Virus record (IMG/VR): IMGVR_UViG_3300042485_002903
Location: 1 to 52,528 of that record
DNA: 52,528 nt
Source of the DNA: a virus
Direction: 5' to 3' (one strand)
Positions within the stretch are counted from its first letter, which is position 1. The number at the start of each line of letters is the position of its first letter. Both the position numbers and the translations under genes were made by a program. Below, one piece after another: positions 48,231 through 52,528 of this stretch. The notes under the pieces were generated by a model that was not told the DNA's origin, searched no databases, and worked only from the letters and a program-made list of their open reading frames with translations.

Positions 48231-48953
48231 CTAATACCCAAGTTTAGCCAATTTTTTCATTAAATCAAGAGTAGCGTTACCTTTTTCACCAACATTTCTT
48301 TCTATAGCCATTTTTTTATCTTCGTCTAAGTTTTCAGCGTACATATCTCTATCCTCTTTATTTATAAAAAGGTAAGCCCCTGGTGTTGATGGTGAAGATA
48401 CTAAGTCAAAACAAATTAACTCGAAGTCATCTTGTACTTCATTCTGTTCCCCAACCTTTTTAAGTGAACCAACACCACGAGATGAAATACCTAACGTAAC
48501 TCCTTGTCTGAGATAATTCGCAGCCATATCTCCTTTTGTTGAAACTATTCCCCTCTCGTGAAAACCTGGTGAGGTTAGTAATTTTAGTTTACCCATCAAT
48601 ATAGGTCCTTCCCACCATACTTCAGTAATAATATGAGAAACTCTATCTAAATCTATCAAGGAGGACTCAGGGTGATTTAACTCAGACAATGAAGTACCTT
48701 TAGCAATCATTTTTTTGTAGTTTTCTGCTTCTCTTTTTAAGATTCTTTCAGGATAAACTCTTCCATTACGATTTGGGGTGTTATATTTTTGTAATACAGC
48801 ATAAAATTCGAATGGTTTGGAGTGGTCTAAAAAGTTTTTAGATTCTTTTATTATTTTGGCATTTTCATCCATTGAAGGAGAAACATAACCTGCATCATAT
48901 TCGATTAATATACCTTTACCCACGTGTCCTGGTTTGATTACTTCTAAGTTCAT
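48231..48953 (-). CDS. gp21: Prohead maturation protease (gp21-like, S80-type)
   Basis: A 240-residue protease with the herpesvirus/T4-type triad region: NTPNRNGRVYPERILKREAE, SELNHPESSLIDLDRVSH with catalytic His, MGKLKLLTSPGFHERG, and LGISSRGVGS with the catalytic Ser, then FELICFDLVSSPSTPGAYLF. The T4 enzyme activates itself in the prohead and cuts scaffold, capsid and internal proteins after (L/I)xE. It precedes a 71-residue gene and the scaffold gene as in T4 order. A TATTTAT element lies 16 nt before its ATG. The last 40 residues are Lys/Glu-rich. Confidence 0.9.
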   Translation of the reverse strand: MNLEVIKPGHVGKGILIEYDAGYVSPSMDENAKIIKESKNFLDHSKPFEFYAVLQKYNTPNRNGRVYPERILKREAENYKKMIAKGTSLSELNHPESSLIDLDRVSHIITEVWWEGPILMGKLKLLTSPGFHERGIVSTKGDMAANYLRQGVTLGISSRGVGSLKKVGEQNEVQDDFELICFDLVSSPSTPGAYLFINKEDRDMYAENLDEDKKMAIERNVGEKGNATLDLMKKLAKLGY

Positions 48954-48969
48954 ATTTGAATTTTACTAT

Positions 48970-48976
48970 ATAAATA
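48970..48976 (-). promoter_or_regulatory. TATTTAT late-type promoter element
   Basis: On the minus strand GATTTATATTTATATAGTAAAA with TATTTAT at 48976-48970, 16 nt before the protease ATG and just after the stop of the preceding gene. Confidence 0.45.
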
Positions 48977-48992
48977 TAAATCAAATATAGTT

Positions 48993-49448
48993 TTATATTT
49001 CTGAAGAGTTATTTTTATCCTTTTTGGTTAAGGTAAATGAAAAATATTTGTTATTGTGAAAGTTTTCTCTGAAAACGTCTTTTGTGATGTTTTTCAAACA
49101 ATCCTTTATTTCAGAAGATTTGAAATCTAAGTAAGGTTGTTTTGTAAAAAAGTTTATTTCTAAGTTGAGAAAAGATTTTTTATTTAAGTTTATACCACTC
49201 GACCTTAAATCTAAGTCCACAATAAAATTTTCGTTGAATAATTCTTTGTTTATATTGTGATAAATTGTATGTTTGATACTTCTACTTAGATTCAAAACAA
49301 CTCTATTCCAATTCTCTACGTCTTCTTTTGGTTCTACCCATGTTTGTATGTTTAGGTAAATGGAGTTCAATTCAAACGAATCTACAGTACCATAAACAAC
49401 TTTTGCAATTTTAAAACCTTGTATTTTTGAGGTTTTCCCTTTTTTCAT
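48993..49448 (-). CDS. Protein of the head module, unknown function
   Basis: A 151-residue protein. The sequence (IQGFKIAKVVYGTVDSFELN, SIYLNIQTWVEPKEDVENWN, LRSSGINLNKKSFLNLEINF) is beta-rich and looks folded. T4 has core genes 67 and 68 in this stretch, but those encode small acidic or helical proteins; this one is different, so the equivalence is by position only. It is divergent from the bS21 gene, 94 nt away. Confidence 0.5.
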   Translation of the reverse strand: MKKGKTSKIQGFKIAKVVYGTVDSFELNSIYLNIQTWVEPKEDVENWNRVVLNLSRSIKHTIYHNINKELFNENFIVDLDLRSSGINLNKKSFLNLEINFFTKQPYLDFKSSEIKDCLKNITKDVFRENFHNNKYFSFTLTKKDKNNSSEI

Positions 49449-49542
49449 TAATTTGTAACATTTTCAGTTTATTTTTTCATAAAAATAGGGGATATTTACT
49501 TAATAGTCAAAAATAAATTGTTTTAACAAATATTTGTATCAT

Positions 49543-49734
49543 ATGCTAATAATCAAAGTCGATAATAAAACACCAATAGAAAAGGCCTTGAAACTTTTTA
49601 AAAGTAAAGTTATCAAGACCAAATTGATGACTGAGTTAAAAAACAGAAAGGAATTTGTTAAAAATTCAGTCAAAAGAAGAACTGAATTGAACAAAGCAAA
49701 ATATGTTCAAAAAATCAAAAATAAAATAGATTAG
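49543..49734 (+). CDS. rpsU: Ribosomal protein bS21 (phage-encoded)
   Basis: A 63-residue basic protein with the bS21 pattern: IIKVDNKTPIEKALKLFKSK at the start and an RRTELNKAKYVQKIKNK tail. The NKAKYVQKI end is the Bacteroidota variant (EIQKAAYVQHL type); proteobacterial proteins end differently. The ATG at 49543 gives MLIIKV and is preferred over the TTG three codons upstream. bS21 sits near the mRNA-binding cleft and, in Bacteroidota, helps hide the anti-Shine-Dalgarno sequence. Being alone on the plus strand among minus-strand head genes, it could be expressed on its own schedule. Phage S21 genes are known from several large and marine phages. Confidence 0.85.
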   Translation: MLIIKVDNKTPIEKALKLFKSKVIKTKLMTELKNRKEFVKNSVKRRTELNKAKYVQKIKNKID

Positions 49735-50447
49735 ATACTATTATCCAATTCCTCCAATCTAAATAAATTCAATTTATCAAACTTTTCATTTGTAATCTTC
49801 GAAATTGTTTCATCAATTTTGGTGACTACTTCTTCTTCTGAATTTTGTTTGATGTTACTTAGTTTATTTAAAACACTTTCTTTAACTACTTTGTACTTAG
49901 ATTCCATTTCAGTAACATCTGAAGAAAGAAATCTCAACAACTTACCCTTAGTGTTTTCGTCTAATTGTTGTACGTAGTTTTTGATTGTTTTATTTGCTAT
50001 ATTAACCATTGTTGATATTGGTAAATTAATTGATTCTTTTTCTTTTTTAACCTTTCTTTTAAGGGATTCTGTTATTTTCTTTCTACTATTAATTTTTTGT
50101 TCAATAGTTAGAACACTATCAGAAAACAAATTGTCAATGTCAGTATATTCGTTTTCAACATCAACACCCTCAACCCATAGTTCAAGTTTCCTCAATTTCT
50201 TTGGGTTAATTTTGCTCACAATATTTTTGTATTGGTTAATAGTTTCATTAACATAGTCGTTAACAATCGTACTATCTATGTTTGATTTATTTTTTAATTC
50301 ATCATAAATCCAAAATAATTTAGTAAGATTTTTATTTTCTAAAATTGTATTTTGAAAATTTTTAAGTTCAGATTTAAATTCATTTTTATTGGAAAATGAT
50401 TCCAACAAAATCTTATCAATTTTCGATTTAATTATACCAAATTTCAT
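49731..50447 (-). CDS. Putative prohead core protein
   Basis: A 238-residue, almost fully helical, Lys/Glu-rich protein. The N-terminus (MKFGIIKSKIDKILLESFS) has L-L-E, a candidate gp21 site, and the rest suggests coiled coils (KINSRKKITESLKRKVKKEK, NKLSNIKQNSEEEVVTKIDE). Its place between portal and protease corresponds to T4 genes 67 and 68, prohead core proteins that are also processed. The similarity is positional and compositional. It has a late-type promoter element 14 nt before the ATG. Confidence 0.6.
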   Translation of the reverse strand: MKFGIIKSKIDKILLESFSNKNEFKSELKNFQNTILENKNLTKLFWIYDELKNKSNIDSTIVNDYVNETINQYKNIVSKINPKKLRKLELWVEGVDVENEYTDIDNLFSDSVLTIEQKINSRKKITESLKRKVKKEKESINLPISTMVNIANKTIKNYVQQLDENTKGKLLRFLSSDVTEMESKYKVVKESVLNKLSNIKQNSEEEVVTKIDETISKITNEKFDKLNLFRLEELDNSI

Positions 50448-50461
50448 AATTTTTTTTATTA

Positions 50462-50468
50462 ATAAATA
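50462..50468 (-). promoter_or_regulatory. TATTTAT late-type promoter element
   Basis: TAATATTTATTAATAAAAAAA on the minus strand with TATTTAT at 50468-50462, 14 nt before the ATG at 50447, directly after the portal stop. Confidence 0.45.
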
Positions 50469-52256
50469 TTAATCTTTTAGGAGTTTACTTAGTTGACTCT
50501 CCATTTCCCCCAAATAATTTTTGGCTTTGGACAAATCAATAAAACTCATTTCCTCAAATATCCCTTCGTTTTCCAACAATATGTTTAAATTATCTCTATT
50601 GTTAAATGTTTCACCCATACCTTCAGGACCACCTGCTGGTGGTGGAGTTCCCCCTTCAGCTCCTCCTGGAGGTGGTGGTGCCCCACCTGATGTTGTACCT
50701 GTTGTTTGAGTATATAATTTATCAACATTATCAAACACACCAGTATTTGTTATAATTGTTGCGGTATTTGTAAGCTCAGCACCTACAGCTTTTTCAATTC
50801 TCTGTTGTTGTAAATCAAGTTTGATTTCCTCATCAGAGAATCCCATAACGTGTTTCTTAGCCCATGAAACAGAAGTTGGTGCAATACCCTCAATTGATGT
50901 AACACATTCCTTATATAATGCGACCTTCTCTTTCCATATGTCAATTTTTAATAAATCTGCTTGACTCGATGGGTTTGTTAAACTTAAAGTAAAATTGGAT
51001 AATTCATCTTCAAAACCTAAAAGGAATAAATGTACAATCGCAATCTTATTTAACTCAGCAACCATAGATTTTTGGATTCTGTTAATTGTTCTTGCAAAAC
51101 GAATATCAATTAATGATAAATTTTTACCATCACCAACTGGTTCTTCAAAACCTAAAAACGCTTTAGGTACACGTAAAGCAGTAAGTAGTTTCTTTTGGAT
51201 GTATTCAATATCAGCAATCTCACCTAAGTTTTGACCACCAGGTAATGTATCAATCGGACTTGCCGCAGCGGCATCACGTACAGGAATGAAATAATCTTGG
51301 TCAACAGCCATTTGATTAAATCTCATATCCACATTACCTGTTTGAGAATCAACAACCTGACTTCTTTTGAACTTGTTTGCAACACGTTGTACATATGGTT
51401 CAACATCTTTATCATCCATATTACCAACGAATACTTTGAACACCCTTCTTTCAGGTGCACGTGATGTTCTATAAATTAACATCGCATCTTCAGATAACAA
51501 TAGTTGTTTCCAAATACGCCTTGCCTTTTCTAACATTGATGTACCATATGGTAACTTTCTATCATCACCTAATAATCTAAAGTGTGCTATTTCCCAAGAA
51601 TTAAATTCCATATCTTTAGCTTTCCACTTGAATCTTAGTCCTTTGTTTTCAGCTGGCTCTTCTACGTTTTGTCTACTTGCTTGCGCTGGCATACCTCTTT
51701 CCAAACGTTCAATTTCGATATTTGGTAATTGCATACAACCAACAACTCCTTTTTCAGGGTCAAGTTTAAGATAGACAAAGTTATCACCATACTTACAAGT
51801 ATTTCTAGTCCACATTGGTAGATTTGTATTTAAATCTAAAACATTCAAAAATAAATCTATTAAAATACCCTTGATACGTTTTGATTCTGAGTATATTTGT
51901 AACATATACCCATTCTGGTCAACCGTAGTAGATTCCTCACCATAAATGTCTAACGCAGCAGATATTTCGGGTGTATATTCCATAGATTCATAATCATAAA
52001 ACGAAGCCAATCTAGTTGGTTCGTAATATACAGCCTGAGTGTATAAGTTACTTTCAATCTTAGTCCATTGATTTGCTAAGTAGTAAGTTTGTTGTGCTTG
52101 GAGTAATTCCTTATCAAATTCTTGTTTTGATTTAGTTTTTAATAACTCCTTTCTATCGAAACTATAAGTTGGGTAATCTTGATTAAGTAAAGCATTAGGA
52201 CCGAATGCTTGTGTTAATCTTTGCCAAACTGTTAAATTATTTTGATTATTTTCCAT
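50469..52256 (-). CDS. gp20: Portal protein (gp20-like)
   Basis: A 595-residue portal protein with T4 gp20-like segments: EYTPEISAALDIYGEESTTV near residue 95, MWTRNTCKYGDNFVYLKLDP, AHFRLLGDDRKLPYGTSMLE, then KQLLLSEDAMLIYRTSRAPE and RRVFKVFVGNMDD, and KLLTALRVPKAFLGFEEPVG with SLIDIRFARTINRIQKSMVA. T4 gp20 has 524 residues; the extra length includes a Pro/Gly-rich stretch near residue 540 (GGAPPPPGGAEGG). The portal forms the dodecameric DNA gate of the head. It heads the T4-like gene order. Confidence 0.95.
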   Translation of the reverse strand: MENNQNNLTVWQRLTQAFGPNALLNQDYPTYSFDRKELLKTKSKQEFDKELLQAQQTYYLANQWTKIESNLYTQAVYYEPTRLASFYDYESMEYTPEISAALDIYGEESTTVDQNGYMLQIYSESKRIKGILIDLFLNVLDLNTNLPMWTRNTCKYGDNFVYLKLDPEKGVVGCMQLPNIEIERLERGMPAQASRQNVEEPAENKGLRFKWKAKDMEFNSWEIAHFRLLGDDRKLPYGTSMLEKARRIWKQLLLSEDAMLIYRTSRAPERRVFKVFVGNMDDKDVEPYVQRVANKFKRSQVVDSQTGNVDMRFNQMAVDQDYFIPVRDAAAASPIDTLPGGQNLGEIADIEYIQKKLLTALRVPKAFLGFEEPVGDGKNLSLIDIRFARTINRIQKSMVAELNKIAIVHLFLLGFEDELSNFTLSLTNPSSQADLLKIDIWKEKVALYKECVTSIEGIAPTSVSWAKKHVMGFSDEEIKLDLQQQRIEKAVGAELTNTATIITNTGVFDNVDKLYTQTTGTTSGGAPPPPGGAEGGTPPPAGGPEGMGETFNNRDNLNILLENEGIFEEMSFIDLSKAKNYLGEMESQLSKLLKD

Positions 52257-52299
52257 AAAGAAATTTTAAATATATTTCTATTGTTTTAAATAGTTCTAC

Positions 52300-52464
52300 C
52301 TAATTTGATGTATTATTATTAGTTGTACTATTCGTATTATTGTTTTTGAATGGGACTTTATCAGGAGGACTAATTTTTGTAGTAGATATACCCTGACCTG
52401 GGACATTCAATTTTGACCCATTGAATTTCTTATCTCCACTTTTTTTTCTGTTTACAAATCCCAT
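52300..52464 (-). CDS. Short basic, Asn/Thr-rich protein, unknown function
   Basis: A 54-residue reading frame with a Lys-rich start (MGFVNRKKSGDKKFNGSKLN), a Pro-containing middle and an Asn/Thr/Ser tail (NNNTNSTTNNNTSN). It is preceded by a TATTTAT element 12 nt before its ATG, which supports it being a gene. No function can be inferred. Confidence 0.5.
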   Translation of the reverse strand: MGFVNRKKSGDKKFNGSKLNVPGQGISTTKISPPDKVPFKNNNTNSTTNNNTSN

Positions 52465-52476
52465 AATCTTTTTTTT

Positions 52477-52483
52477 ATAAATA
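52477..52483 (-). promoter_or_regulatory. TATTTAT late-type promoter element
   Basis: GATAATATTTATAAAAAAAAG on the minus strand with TATTTAT at 52483-52477, 12 nt before the ATG at 52464. Confidence 0.45.
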
Positions 52484-52528
52484 TTATCTACCTCCGAATA
52501 ACCAAGAGTATTTCATATAGTCCTCCTT
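52484..52528 (-). CDS. 3' end of an unidentified gene, cut by the window edge
   Basis: An open frame enters from the window edge and reads KEDYMKYSWLFGGR-stop. It is presumably the end of a virion or packaging gene upstream of the portal unit. A short gene starting at the internal ATG is less likely, although AAGGAGG precedes it; the phage does not otherwise use Shine-Dalgarno sequences. Confidence 0.4.
   Translation of the reverse strand, partial: KEDYMKYSWLFGGR

Noticed and set aside
49449-49542. Possible host-type promoter for bS21.
   Set aside because: TTTG boxes are present but not at the needed 19-21 nt spacing, so no promoter is called.
52517-52528. AAGGAGG before an ATG at the right end might be a Shine-Dalgarno sequence of a new gene.
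   Set aside because: The frame is open to the edge through this site, the gene after the ATG would be only 10 residues, and no other start here uses such a site.
1-52528. tRNA genes, which many T4-like phages carry.
   Set aside because: No cloverleaf-like sequence was seen; all intergenic gaps are short and AT-rich.

Overview
The window is a stretch of an AT-rich genome of a T4-like tailed phage (contractile-tail type) that very probably infects a member of the Bacteroidota (Flavobacteria-like). The T4 affinity comes from gene order and family signatures on the minus strand between 52464 and 44369: portal (gp20-like), two small genes in the position of the T4 core genes, prohead protease (gp21-like), a small gene, acidic scaffold (gp22-like) and major capsid protein (gp23-like), together with a gp55-like late sigma factor and PhoH on the plus strand. 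The host guess rests on a phage-borne ribosomal protein bS21 of Bacteroidota type, a small protein resembling a Bacteroidota family, A-rich start contexts without Shine-Dalgarno sequences in the starts inspected, and one perfect Bacteroidota-type promoter (TTTG, 19 nt, TATATTTG) before the gene at 41065.

Layout. 1-4317 (minus): fibre or appendage-like virion proteins, including a mucin-like Pro/Thr-repeat protein and a Cys-rich protein with a LamG-like end. 4371-6927 (plus): five small genes without clear function, closed by a strong terminator. 7060-11626 (plus): a Vsr-like homing endonuclease, a glycosyltransferase, a DEDDy exonuclease and a dUTPase gene broken by a split intein with a free-standing endonuclease gene between the halves. 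11623-29777 (plus): a dense, overlapping sugar-biosynthesis and glycosyltransferase cassette. 29793-34434 (plus): PhoH, a HAD-like protein, two more glycosyltransferases and the sigma factor. 34434-40964 (plus): baseplate/tail and other virion proteins. 41065-43561: small genes on both strands, several with an N-terminus that looks like a prohead-targeting peptide. 43591-44271 (minus): an HNH homing endonuclease beside the capsid gene. 44369-52528 (minus): the head module, with bS21 on the opposite strand.

How it fits together. The head module and the gp55-like factor suggest late transcription from a recurring TATTTAT element located 11-25 nt before many transcription-unit starts. The protease probably processes the capsid protein at INE/ATSD; a second protein (41500-42438) carries nearly the same junction, and several others have LxE- or IxE-ended N-terminal helices, suggesting a set of internal head proteins. 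The glycan cassette holds about fourteen glycosyltransferase-like proteins plus enzymes for a modified deoxysugar, including a RfbH-type 3-dehydrase with the diagnostic His, a cupin/C-methyltransferase fusion, an SDR/GT2 fusion, and an exostosin-like/NAD synthetase fusion. It most likely builds a glycan for virion proteins or the host surface; which one cannot be told from sequence. The most striking item is the dUTPase gene, split exactly in catalytic motif 3 by a 92-residue IntN and 36-residue IntC with a PD-(D/E)XK endonuclease gene between them. No tRNA genes or CRISPR arrays were seen, and no stretch above 300 bases lacks a gene.
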